Source: AB-137-C09 sp964645625 (GTDB lineage Bacteria; Pseudomonadota; Zetaproteobacteria; Mariprofundales; Mariprofundaceae). From it: a DNA stretch of 64,000 nt. Under the pieces are notes generated by a model, which was not told the DNA's origin, ran no database searches, and worked only from the letters and a program-made list of their open reading frames with translations. The stretch is taken from positions 16,309 through 80,308 of the forward strand of contig CAZYAI010000005.1 in the NCBI GenBank assembly GCA_964645625.1, written 5' to 3'. This document shows, one piece after another, positions 1 to 8,096 of the stretch (position 1 is its first letter; the number at the start of each line of letters is the position of its first letter). Both the position numbers and the translations under genes were made by a program.

Positions 1-427
1 AGATATTTATATGTACATCAACAGCCCTGGTGGTGTGGTTACTTCGGGGATGGCGATTTACGATACCATGCAATACATTGCTTGTGACGTTTCTACACTG
101 TGCATCGGTCAAGCGGCGAGTATGGGTGCTCATTTGCTGGCTTCTGGTGCGCCTGGTAAGCGTTTCGCTTTGCCAAATGCGCGGGTGATGATTCATCAGC
201 CGCTGGGTGGCTTCCAAGGGCAGGCTACGGATATTGAAATCCACGCACGTCAAATTATTCAATTAAAGAATCATTTGAATGCGATGTTGGCTTCTCATAC
301 GGGGCAACCGTTGGAGAAGGTGCAAGACGATGTGGAACGCGACTACTTTTTGACAGCCGAAGAGGCCTGCGCTTATGGTATTATTGATCAAGTGTTGCAT
401 TCACGCGCGGAATTGAAAAGTAAATAA
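1..427 (+). CDS. clpP: ATP-dependent Clp protease proteolytic subunit (3' part)
   Basis: This is the C-terminal part of ClpP, the serine peptidase that forms a tetradecameric barrel and degrades proteins unfolded by ClpX or ClpA. The reading frame is open at the window edge (first full codon at position 2), so the true start lies upstream; the ATG at 11 is an internal Met within the conserved INSPGG segment. About 141 residues are visible. All three parts of the catalytic triad can be seen: Ser in GQAASMGA, His in MIHQPLGG, and Asp in ERDYFLTAEEA. It ends 55 bp before clpX, the usual clpP-clpX-lon order, so it is probably co-transcribed with clpX. The identification is certain; only the N-terminus is missing. 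Confidence 0.97.
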   Translation, partial: DIYMYINSPGGVVTSGMAIYDTMQYIACDVSTLCIGQAASMGAHLLASGAPGKRFALPNARVMIHQPLGGFQGQATDIEIHARQIIQLKNHLNAMLASHTGQPLEKVQDDVERDYFLTAEEACAYGIIDQVLHSRAELKSK

Positions 428-482
428 GTATCGCGGCTTAAGCTTCACAAGCGATGGAATCTGATAATGAATGGAGTTGGCG

Positions 483-1736
483 ATGAGTAAAAACCATGAT
501 GCGGTATTGTATTGTTCCTTTTGCGGCAAGAATCAGCATGAGGTGAAAAAGCTGATTGCTGGACCTTCGGTGTTTATCTGTGATGAATGCGTGGAGCTAT
601 GCAACGAAATTATTCTTGAAGAGTTGCAGGGCAAGGTTTCAGCTACAAAAGTAGCCAAGGGTGAAACAGGTTTACCTAAACCTGCTGATATTAAAGCATT
701 CCTTGATGATTTTGTGATTGGTCAGGAAGCCGCCAAACGGCTGCTATCGGTTGCAGTGTACAATCATTATAAACGTATTGATCATAATCAGAAAAGTGAT
801 GTGCTGATTGCTAAAAGTAATGTGTTACTGCTTGGTCCTACGGGTACAGGTAAAACATTGTTGGCGCAAACGTTGGCGCAATTGTTTGATGTGCCGTTTG
901 TGATGGCAGATGCAACAACGCTAACCGAAGCTGGTTACGTTGGCGAAGACGTGGAAAGCATTGTCTTGAAGCTGTTGCAAGCCGCCGACTTTGACGTCGA
1001 AAAAGCACAGCGTGGCATCATTTATATTGATGAGATTGATAAACTATCGCGCAAAGCGGATTCCCCTTCTATTACCCGTGATGTTTCTGGTGAAGGCGTG
1101 CAGCAAGCATTGCTTAAGCTGATTGAGGGCACGGTTGCCAATGTGCCACCACAGGGCGGACGTAAGAACCCTCAGCAGGAGTTTATTCCTGTTGATACCA
1201 CCAACATCCTATTTATCCTCGGTGGTGCGTTTGCTGGGCTAGAAAAAGTCATCGAGCAGCGCGGAGCACGTCGCTCTATTGGTTTTGGGGCTAATGTTGA
1301 TGCTGTAGCAGAACGTAAAGCTGGTGAGTTATTCAAGCAGGTTGAGCCTGAAGATTTGGTTCATTATGGTCTGATTCCCGAACTGATCGGTCGTGTGCCA
1401 GCCATCGCAACCTTGGAAGAGTTGGATAAACAGGCCTTGCTGGCGATTCTGACCGAACCGAAAAACGCACTGGTGAAACAGTACCAAGCCTTGCTTTCTT
1501 ATGATGGCGTGGAGTTAGTCTTTGCTGATGATGCGATGGATGCGATTGTGGAAAAAGCAATGGCACGCAAAACAGGCGCACGAGGGCTGCGGGCGATTCT
1601 TGAAAGCAGTATGTTGGATGTGATGTTTGATATTCCCAGTGTGACCAATGTAGCCCAGTGTATCATCAGTCGTGACGTGATTGAAGGCAGCGCAAAACCA
1701 GAGCTTTTGCTGCGCAGTGATGACGCAGTAGCTTAG
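483..1736 (+). CDS. clpX: ATP-dependent Clp protease ATP-binding subunit ClpX
   Basis: ClpX is a hexameric AAA+ unfoldase that recognises tagged or regulatory proteins and threads them into ClpP. The 417-residue product has the N-terminal C4 zinc-binding domain (C11, C14, C33, C36), a Walker A motif at about 118-125 (GPTGTGKT), the pore-loop GYVG, Walker B around IIYIDEIDK, the IGF loop that docks on ClpP, and the sensor-2 region ARKTGARGLR. The ATG at 483 is preferred over the in-frame ATG at 471 because GGAG (473-476) lies just upstream and the protein then begins like its homologues. It sits between clpP and lon. Length and motifs are normal for the family. Confidence 0.98.
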   Translation: MSKNHDAVLYCSFCGKNQHEVKKLIAGPSVFICDECVELCNEIILEELQGKVSATKVAKGETGLPKPADIKAFLDDFVIGQEAAKRLLSVAVYNHYKRIDHNQKSDVLIAKSNVLLLGPTGTGKTLLAQTLAQLFDVPFVMADATTLTEAGYVGEDVESIVLKLLQAADFDVEKAQRGIIYIDEIDKLSRKADSPSITRDVSGEGVQQALLKLIEGTVANVPPQGGRKNPQQEFIPVDTTNILFILGGAFAGLEKVIEQRGARRSIGFGANVDAVAERKAGELFKQVEPEDLVHYGLIPELIGRVPAIATLEELDKQALLAILTEPKNALVKQYQALLSYDGVELVFADDAMDAIVEKAMARKTGARGLRAILESSMLDVMFDIPSVTNVAQCIISRDVIEGSAKPELLLRSDDAVA

Positions 1737-1778
1737 TCATTACGAATTACGAACTGGGAATAACATTTAGGAGAATGC

Positions 1779-4214
1779 ATGACCGGATTACTCGGAGATA
1801 ATGCATCATTGCACCAAGAGGAACAGGGATTACCTGTTCTACCACTGCGGGATATTGTGGTGTTTCCACACATGATTGTCCCCCTTTTTGTTGGGCGAGA
1901 GAAAAGCGTTGCAGCACTAAATGAGGTGACTCGCACAGGGCGTAAGATCTTGTTGGTTACACAGCAAGATGCTGAACAAGATGACCCTGAAGTCGATGCG
2001 CTGTATCCCGTTGGCACCGTTGCCAATGTACTGCAATTATTGAAGCTGCCTGATGATACCATCAAGGTGCTGGTGGAAGGTGTCAGCCGCGTTCGCGTCA
2101 GTGGTATGCGTCAAGAAGAACACTTCTTGTTTGCTGACTATCAGGTTATAGAAGAAGCGGATGCGCCAGATGCTGATGTAGATAACGTCGTGCGCAGTGT
2201 GCGTCAGCAGTTCGATGCCTATGTGAAGCTCAATAGCAAAATCCCCCCTGAAGTATTGGTTTCCGTCGCTGCCGTGAAGGAAAACGACAAACTTGCCGAC
2301 ACCATTGCCTCTCACCTTAACCTCACTGTGGATGATAAACAGGCTTTGTTGCAATCCGCCAGCGTTATTGAGCGATTGGAACGTTTGTACTTATTCATGG
2401 AATCCGATATGGATGTCATGGAAGTGGATAAACGTATTCGTGGCCGCGTGAAGCGCCAGATGGAAAAAAGTCAGCGCGAGTATTATCTGTCTGAAAAAAT
2501 GAAGGCGATTCAAAAAGAGCTGGGCGAAGATGATGGCCGCGCCGAGATCGAAGCCTTGGGCGAAAAGATCGAGAAGGTTGGTTTAACTGCTGAGGCGAAA
2601 GAGAAAGCTTTAGCCGAATTGAAACGGCTGAAAATGATGCCGCCCATGAGTGCGGAAGCAACGGTGATTCATAATTATTTGGATTGGCTGGTCTCGCTGC
2701 CGTGGAAGAAGCGTTCACGTTTGCACAAAAACTTTGATGCCGCACAGGCGGTGTTAGAAGCCGATCATTACGGTTTAGAAAAGGTCAAAGAGCGTATTTT
2801 GGAGCATCTTGCAGTATTGCAATTGGTGCGCCGCATGAAAGGTCCGATTCTCTGTTTTGTGGGCCCTCCTGGTGTGGGTAAAACTTCTCTGGGGCGTTCG
2901 ATTGCTCGCGCTGTTGGGCGTAAGTTCGTGCGTATGAGTTTAGGTGGCGTGCGTGATGAAGCAGAGATTCGTGGTCATCGCCGTACCTATATTGGTGCGA
3001 TGCCTGGTAAAGTGCTGCAAAGCATGAAAAAAGCTGGGACGCGCAATCCTTTGATTTTGCTGGATGAAATTGACAAGTTGGGGGCGGATTTTCGCGGTGA
3101 TCCATCGTCTGCCTTGCTTGAAGTATTAGACCCTGAACAAAATCACACCTTTAACGATCACTACCTTGAGGTCGATTATGATCTTTCCGATGTGATGTTT
3201 ATTACCACAGCGAATAGCTTGAATATTCCAGGTCCATTGCGTGATCGTATGGAAGTGATTCGTATTTCTGGCTATACCGAGGATGAAAAGCAGGCGATTG
3301 CACGGCGTTATTTATTGCCGAATCAGTTGCGCGATCATGGCTTGAAAGATGACGGCTGTCAGGTCGATGACGATGCCTTGTTGGATATTATTCGTTATTA
3401 CACGCAGGAAGCTGGCGTGCGCAGTCTTAACCGTGTGCTGGCGCGTTTGTGCCGCAAGGTGGCGCGGCAAGTGGTGCAAGATGATGCGACATTGGTGCGC
3501 GTGCGTGCTGAAGATTTGGAAACCTACCTTGGTGTCCGCCAGTATTATTATGGTTTGGCGGAAGAGGAAGATGTGGTTGGTGTAATCACAGGTCTTGCGT
3601 GGACGGAAGTTGGTGGTGAACTACTCAAAATCGAAGCTGCGTTAATGCCTGGCAAGGGTCAATTGACTGTCACAGGTCAATTGGGTGATGTGATGCAGGA
3701 ATCGGTGCAAGCTGCTTTTACTTATGTGCGTTCGCGGGCGCATTTCTTGGGCTTGAAACCTGATTTTCACCGTCATGTGGATATTCATGTGCATGTGCCA
3801 GAGGGAGCGATTCCGAAAGATGGGCCATCCGCAGGCTTGGCAATGGCAACGGCGATGGTGTCTGCTTTGACGGGTATTGCTGTGCGTCGTGACGTGTGTA
3901 TGACTGGTGAAATTACCTTGTTGGGTAAGGCACTGCCAATTGGTGGGCTGAAGGAAAAACTGCTGGCTGCGCATCGCGGCGGTTTGAAAACAGTGTTGAT
4001 TCCCAAGCAAAACGCTAAAGACCTCAAAGAGGTTCCAGCAACGATTTTGGATGGCTTAACCATTCATGATGTGACGCATATGGATGAAGTGTTGGCGGTT
4101 GCTTTATTGCGCCTGCCCGCAGGTATGGAAACAGCAGCGGAAGCACCATTGCCAATGCTGGATATTTACCAAACAGCGGCAAGCTGCGAACAAGGGCAAT
4201 CCCCCTCGTTGTAA
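1779..4214 (+). CDS. lon: ATP-dependent protease Lon
   Basis: Lon is a cytosolic AAA+ serine protease that removes misfolded proteins and short-lived regulators. The 811-residue protein carries the N-terminal substrate-binding LON domain, a coiled-coil region around 190-260, an AAA+ module with Walker A at about 362-369 (GPPGVGKT), and a C-terminal peptidase domain. The catalytic dyad is intact: Ser684 in DGPSAGLAMA and Lys727 in GGLKEKLLAA. An AGGAG box about 6 nt before the ATG supports the start. It follows clpX by 42 bp and ends at a palindrome shared with the convergent cytochrome gene. It is the typical bacterial LonA form. Confidence 0.98.
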   Translation: MTGLLGDNASLHQEEQGLPVLPLRDIVVFPHMIVPLFVGREKSVAALNEVTRTGRKILLVTQQDAEQDDPEVDALYPVGTVANVLQLLKLPDDTIKVLVEGVSRVRVSGMRQEEHFLFADYQVIEEADAPDADVDNVVRSVRQQFDAYVKLNSKIPPEVLVSVAAVKENDKLADTIASHLNLTVDDKQALLQSASVIERLERLYLFMESDMDVMEVDKRIRGRVKRQMEKSQREYYLSEKMKAIQKELGEDDGRAEIEALGEKIEKVGLTAEAKEKALAELKRLKMMPPMSAEATVIHNYLDWLVSLPWKKRSRLHKNFDAAQAVLEADHYGLEKVKERILEHLAVLQLVRRMKGPILCFVGPPGVGKTSLGRSIARAVGRKFVRMSLGGVRDEAEIRGHRRTYIGAMPGKVLQSMKKAGTRNPLILLDEIDKLGADFRGDPSSALLEVLDPEQNHTFNDHYLEVDYDLSDVMFITTANSLNIPGPLRDRMEVIRISGYTEDEKQAIARRYLLPNQLRDHGLKDDGCQVDDDALLDIIRYYTQEAGVRSLNRVLARLCRKVARQVVQDDATLVRVRAEDLETYLGVRQYYYGLAEEEDVVGVITGLAWTEVGGELLKIEAALMPGKGQLTVTGQLGDVMQESVQAAFTYVRSRAHFLGLKPDFHRHVDIHVHVPEGAIPKDGPSAGLAMATAMVSALTGIAVRRDVCMTGEITLLGKALPIGGLKEKLLAAHRGGLKTVLIPKQNAKDLKEVPATILDGLTIHDVTHMDEVLAVALLRLPAGMETAAEAPLPMLDIYQTAASCEQGQSPSL

Positions 4215-4219
4215 TGCTT

Positions 4220-4255
4220 ATTATTTCACCCTGTGCTGGGACGGGGTGAAATAAT
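4220..4255. terminator. Convergent hairpin between lon and the cytochrome c gene
   Basis: A perfect 12-bp inverted repeat (4220-4231 and 4244-4255) with a 12-nt loop sits between the stop codons of two convergent genes. There is no long T-run, but the A/T-rich stem base gives AAATAAT on either strand. It probably works as a bidirectional terminator or mRNA 3'-end stabiliser. The structure is visible directly; the function is inferred from position. Confidence 0.6.
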
Positions 4256-4275
4256 TACGGTCGGCTATTTAATGA

Positions 4276-4647
4276 TCACAAAGTCATCAAGTAGGCGATG
4301 ATAGCTTCGCGCTTTTCATCACTTTGCATGACAGGAAGTGTTGGCATGGTGATGCCATATTTATTATCTTCTTTTAATTTTATGGCAGCAGGGTCACCAC
4401 TATCAATCAAAGTTTTGGGTGACTTTAACCAAGTGTTGATCCATGCCTTGCTATGCCTCTTGCTAATGCCCTGTAAACCTGGGCCTACTTTACCTTCTTC
4501 TTCCGTGGTGTGGCATCGCACACAGATTGCATTGAATATTTCCTTACCTTGGGCAATCTGTTGGGCATTATCCTCGGCGATACTCACGGTGGGTTGGTAA
4601 CAAGCAGCGAGGGCTGCAATAATGAAAATACGATGGATATTGGACAT
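4276..4647 (-). CDS. Mono-haem c-type cytochrome, secreted or lipid-anchored
   Basis: This 123-residue exported cytochrome c would transfer electrons in the periplasm. The haem-binding site is C42-V-R-C45-H46, and Met101 in a GITMPTLP context is the likely distal ligand. The N-terminus has a short hydrophobic segment (7-15) followed by LAAC at 13-16, which fits a lipobox; cleavage at a later signal-peptidase site near residue 24 is the alternative. The start at 4647 is chosen because AGGAG lies about 7 nt upstream and gives a proper signal sequence; a longer frame to 4707 adds 20 unlikely residues. It stands alone, convergent with lon, so its redox partner is unknown. Confidence 0.88.
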   Translation of the reverse strand: MSNIHRIFIIAALAACYQPTVSIAEDNAQQIAQGKEIFNAICVRCHTTEEEGKVGPGLQGISKRHSKAWINTWLKSPKTLIDSGDPAAIKLKEDNKYGITMPTLPVMQSDEKREAIIAYLMTL

Positions 4648-4871
4648 ATCGTTTACTCCTAATGGGCATAGCGTTTTGCCACCCCATGCTATGAAACATA
4701 GTCGCACAGCGCGTTACAAAGCCATGCTTGTTGGCTGTGGGCACATGTTTTATGTGGAGCTAAGCTGGGCGGCGAACACTAAACTTAGATTCAAAAACTA
4801 AGATTAAAAAGGTTTCACGCAAGGCGTATGTTCTACACGTTGCGGGGCAATGATCGCGAAGGGGTCGTAAT

Positions 4872-5855
4872 ATGAATGCCAAATATGATGATGGATTATC
4901 GGTGAGTCGGGTGTTTCGACCACCCGAGGCAGCAAAAAGTCGTGCCTTGGGCTTTACTGCTATGTGGCGTGGTTTGTTGCTTGCGGTGGTGTTGTTGCTG
5001 CTGTCTGCGGGGTGTTATCAGTTGTCTCAAACTGCTTTCCCGCAGTTGGACGAGAGAGCAGCGACCTATTTTGTCGAAGTCTCTCAAAAAACGGTGGTGT
5101 CTTATGCCTTGGTGCGCAGTGCCAATGCCGTGGTATCGGTGATCCAAGAGTCAGAACTACAGCTCGCACCTGCGGGGGTAGGGGTGAATGTAGCCGTGGG
5201 TCAAATACTGGATCCCTTGAACGATCTATTAGAACGCGCTTCATCATTGTTGTTGGTTGCCCTGTTATCAACAGGTGTGCAACGGGTAATGTTGGAGTTG
5301 GGTAATAGCATGGTGTTGCAAGCGGCTGCGGTGTTATTGTTGCTATGTGTACCGTTATTGTTAGTCGGTAGGGTAGGGGCTTCTGCGATGCAATGGTTAT
5401 TGCGTGCTGCCGTGTTGTTGGTGTTGCTGCGGGTGGCATTGCCTGCTTCTGCTGTATTGTATGACGAAAGTTACCAACGCTTGTTTGCGCCACAGATTGA
5501 AGAGGCAGAGACCATACTCAAAGTGATTCCAGGTTCGGATCAATTTTCATTATCCTACGATGCGCAGGCACCTGGCAACGGAATGTTGGCGAATTTGGTG
5601 CCAGATATTATCCGTCAACAGGCGGTGGATGCGGAAGAAAAATTGCGTTGGTTGCGTGAGTCGTTCTTGTTGCTGATTAAGCATGCCGCCTCTTTGGTGG
5701 ATGCGCTATTGCAGATGTTATCTGCTTATGCTGCCATGTTTGCGTTACAGGTATTGGTTTTACCTGTGACTTTGTTATGGCTGGTATTGGGTATATCGCG
5801 TGTATTGAGTGAGCTATGCCTGCGCTGGCTTTACCCATCGAAGCAAGAAAAATAG
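4872..5855 (+). CDS. Uncharacterised multi-pass membrane protein
   Basis: I do not recognise the family. The 327-residue product has a cytoplasmic-looking N-terminus, a hydrophobic segment at about 31-48, a polar stretch (50-120) likely to be periplasmic, three closely spaced hydrophobic segments at about 123-140, 148-166 and 173-195, a second polar region (196-265), and a final segment around 285-307 before a short basic tail. It is rich in Leu, Val and Ala. A sequence AAGGGG at 4859-4864 is a reasonable ribosome binding site. The 165-bp region upstream faces away from the cytochrome gene, so it probably has its own promoter. The tRNA-Thr gene follows 62 bp later. Confidence 0.75.
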   Translation: MNAKYDDGLSVSRVFRPPEAAKSRALGFTAMWRGLLLAVVLLLLSAGCYQLSQTAFPQLDERAATYFVEVSQKTVVSYALVRSANAVVSVIQESELQLAPAGVGVNVAVGQILDPLNDLLERASSLLLVALLSTGVQRVMLELGNSMVLQAAAVLLLLCVPLLLVGRVGASAMQWLLRAAVLLVLLRVALPASAVLYDESYQRLFAPQIEEAETILKVIPGSDQFSLSYDAQAPGNGMLANLVPDIIRQQAVDAEEKLRWLRESFLLLIKHAASLVDALLQMLSAYAAMFALQVLVLPVTLLWLVLGISRVLSELCLRWLYPSKQEK

Positions 5856-5917
5856 GTCGGGGATATTTTCATTTGCTACGCAGCCGCTATGATTCGCGCC
5901 GCTTCTTATATAAGCAG

Positions 5918-5993
5918 GCCGATGTAGCTCAGTTGGTAGAGCAGCTCACTCGTAATGAGCAGGTCGTCCGTTCAAATCGGATCATCGGCTCCA
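5918..5993 (+). tRNA. tRNA-Thr (anticodon CGT)
   Basis: A complete cloverleaf is visible. The acceptor stem GCCGATG (5918-5924) pairs with CATCGGC (5983-5989), followed by discriminator T and an encoded CCA (5991-5993). The D arm is of the standard GCTCAGTTGGTAGAGC form. The anticodon stem GCTCA/TGAGC encloses the loop CTCGTAA, giving anticodon CGT, which reads ACG (Thr). The T arm has the TTCAAAT loop. Its 3' end is only 2 bp from the stop codon of the oppositely oriented Fic gene. Confidence 0.97.
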
Positions 5994-5995
5994 GT

Positions 5996-7399
5996 TTATT
6001 GCCAGTTTGATTTCCACGCTAGGTATTCGGATGGTCGCAAACGGTAGCGGGCAATATTGCCCTCATGCAAGCTGATAAGTTCGGTTTCTGCTACTTCAAT
6101 AAAGCGTGCTTGATCCTCTTCGGGAAGTTTACTGCTGGCACACTGACGGATCTGAGAAATAGCCTGCGTTTTGCCTGTGCCACCTCGGACGATTTCTGCA
6201 ACGATCTCTGCAATCAAGACGCGATAACGCATTCTAAAAAGGTCGGGCTCACCCAGTGATTTGCGAACGCTTGAATAGCGGGCGCATGAACGCGCATAAG
6301 CCCAGACGAATAGATCACGTAGCGGTTCAATTCGGTTTAGTTCATAAACAGCCAAAATAGCATCCACATAGCGTTGTTGCGGCACATCAACAAATGATAA
6401 TGGGCATAGATTTTCACGAATCAATGGAATATTCGCCGCTAGGCGGGATGTTCGTTTGTTTACATCCTCAAATGGCTGTAAATAGGGCAGGTGTACCATA
6501 ATGAAAAATGCTTGTTCAAAGGGATTTTCGATGTTGGCTGCCTTAACCAGCATAGTGGCAAAGCACTCCTCAATCATCTGTGGTGCTTCTAGTGGATAAA
6601 ATACCGTGCCGTGAACTGCCACTGGAATATCTCGCAACCGCCCACAAGACATCGAATTGTTTAATAAGTTTTCTGCCAGCAGTGCATGCAGGTTAAGAAT
6701 GGTATAACGATTAAAGCCTACCTCATCAGATGAATCAGCCAGTAATTCAATGGCTGCTCGGTGGTTGAGGATCATCTGCGCCTCTCGCGCATCTTTGCCA
6801 TAGGGGGACTCCCCTTGTTGCAATAGCCGTTCGGTTTCTAGCAAGGAGTACGTGTTGCCTTCCAGTCGACTGGAGTTCCAAGAAAGATCAATAAGCAAAC
6901 GGTCATAAATTTTTCGCACGTAGGTTCCAGCAGGTTCATTGCGTGGCACGCCGCGACCTTGGCGCATCAAATGCAGGCGAGTGCTATCGGGTAGGTAAAA
7001 GCTTTGGTTAGGCGTATAAGCATCGAGAAATTCGCGATTGTATCCGACTGGCTTTCTGTGCCTGACGGGTTGTTGGATTGCCCTTTGAACCTTTTCAGCT
7101 TCAGGCGAAAGATATGCGCGCTGTCCATTGGCATCGTCGGCTACTGGGCTATTTTCCTCCGAATATAGTCCATTCGCTGTATCATTGATTCGAGGAATAT
7201 AATATATTGAACCTGCACCGCGACCTTGGTGTGCTAGATCGCCTGCTTTTACTAACGATGCCAACCTGCGCTGCAAGGTACGGCGAGCAAGCGTAAATAG
7301 AAGCGCGTTAGCAATCAACTCTAATGACGCGCCGTTAGGAAAGCGTCCAACTGCATCAAGGATAGCGCAGCGTTGTTCTTGTGGGGTTATTCGCGCCAT
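5996..7399 (-). CDS. Fic-domain protein with divergent active-site motif and N-terminal winged helix
   Basis: Fic proteins usually transfer AMP or related groups from nucleotides onto proteins. This 467-residue protein begins with a winged-helix-like region (about 1-75), then a Fic N-terminal region holding the inhibitory motif SSRLEGN (S176 to N182), then the Fic core. The active-site loop reads QPFEDVNKRTSR (308-319) where canonical Fic has HPFx(D/E)GNGRxxR, so the catalytic His is Gln and GNG is VNK. I recall a Fic subfamily with this pattern, but transferase activity is doubtful. The ATG at 7399 is preferred; a TTG at 7420 would extend it. No clear Shine-Dalgarno site is seen. The upstream DNA is an 11-bp tandem repeat broken by an assembly gap. 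Confidence 0.85.
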   Translation of the reverse strand: MARITPQEQRCAILDAVGRFPNGASLELIANALLFTLARRTLQRRLASLVKAGDLAHQGRGAGSIYYIPRINDTANGLYSEENSPVADDANGQRAYLSPEAEKVQRAIQQPVRHRKPVGYNREFLDAYTPNQSFYLPDSTRLHLMRQGRGVPRNEPAGTYVRKIYDRLLIDLSWNSSRLEGNTYSLLETERLLQQGESPYGKDAREAQMILNHRAAIELLADSSDEVGFNRYTILNLHALLAENLLNNSMSCGRLRDIPVAVHGTVFYPLEAPQMIEECFATMLVKAANIENPFEQAFFIMVHLPYLQPFEDVNKRTSRLAANIPLIRENLCPLSFVDVPQQRYVDAILAVYELNRIEPLRDLFVWAYARSCARYSSVRKSLGEPDLFRMRYRVLIAEIVAEIVRGGTGKTQAISQIRQCASSKLPEEDQARFIEVAETELISLHEGNIARYRLRPSEYLAWKSNWQ

Positions 7400-7448
7400 A
7401 GTGGCGCAATAATAGCGCAACTACCTGAATTGCGCCACTATGGCGCCA

Positions 7449-7548
7449 NNNNNNNNNNNNNNNNNNNNNNNNNNNNNNNNNNNNNNNNNNNNNNNNNNNN
7501 NNNNNNNNNNNNNNNNNNNNNNNNNNNNNNNNNNNNNNNNNNNNNNNN
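7449..7548. other. Assembly gap (100 N)
   Basis: Exactly 100 N interrupt a tandem repeat. Round-number gaps usually mean a scaffold join of unknown true length, so the number of repeat units and the real distance to the Fic gene cannot be read here. Confidence 0.97.
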
Positions 7549-7614
7549 CTATTGCGCCACTATTGCGCCACTATTGCGCCACTATTGCGCCACTATTGCG
7601 CCACTATTGCGCCA
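7549..7614. repeat. 11-bp tandem repeat, six perfect copies
   Basis: Six identical head-to-tail copies of CTATTGCGCCA fill 7549-7614. Degenerate pieces of the same unit, some inverted (GCGCCATAGTGGCGCAAT), lie on the other side of the gap at about 7395-7448, up to and over the Fic start codon. Because 11 is not a multiple of 3, copy-number changes would shift any reading frame running through the array. It lacks the spacer structure of a CRISPR. It probably broke the assembly. Confidence 0.93.
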
Positions 7615-7670
7615 TTAACAGGCATAAGAGCCCAATTATTGGGTTTTGTTCCGTTACCCAATCTACACTA

Positions 7671-8096
7671 TCACGTATGCTCTTGGCAGCTTTCACTCAG
7701 GGCTTGCCTAATCATTGCGATGCGCTGCTGCAAGGCTTCTTCGCTGTAGGCTTGAGGGATTCCCGCGCCCCACACAGGGGCTGGCCATGTGGGATCGTTG
7801 CGGTAGCGGACGACGTGGTGAATGTGTAATTGTGTCACCACGTTGCCCAGTGCGGCGATATTCATGCTGTGACCATGAAACAGCGTCATCAGGGTTTGCG
7901 CTAATCGCGCCGATTCGATGCTTAATTGCTGCTGGTCAGCCGCGCTGAGTTGGTAGATTTCGCTGATCTCAGCACGGCGCGGGACGAGGATGCACCATGG
8001 GTAGCTTGCATCCTTCATCAATAGCACACTGCATAAATCCCATTCTGTAATGAGAGCGCAGTCTTCGGCTAAACGCGCATCTAACAACTTAACCAA
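7671..8096 (-). CDS. HIT-family nucleotide hydrolase
   Basis: HIT proteins are small hydrolases or transferases acting on nucleotide phosphoramidates or dinucleoside polyphosphates. This 141-residue form has the histidine triad in QLHIHHVV and a typical N-terminal half with SVLLMKDASYPWCILVPRR. The start is uncertain. A TTG at 8096 gives a family-like N-terminus (VKLLDARLAEDC) and overlaps the purL stop by 8 bp; a second TTG at 8087 is possible, and the longer frame to 8153 begins with residues that do not look like the family. Translational coupling to purL is likely. Its physiological substrate cannot be read from sequence. Confidence 0.87.
   Translation of the reverse strand: MVKLLDARLAEDCALITEWDLCSVLLMKDASYPWCILVPRRAEISEIYQLSAADQQQLSIESARLAQTLMTLFHGHSMNIAALGNVVTQLHIHHVVRYRNDPTWPAPVWGAGIPQAYSEEALQQRIAMIRQALSESCQEHT

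Noticed and set aside
7549..7614. CRISPR array
   Set aside because: Units are 11 bp and head-to-tail with no spacers, and no cas genes are present.
7373..7829. Open frames through the 11-bp array on the plus strand
   Set aside because: They consist mostly of the repeat peptide YCATIAPLLRH and gap characters, with no start signal or recognisable domain.
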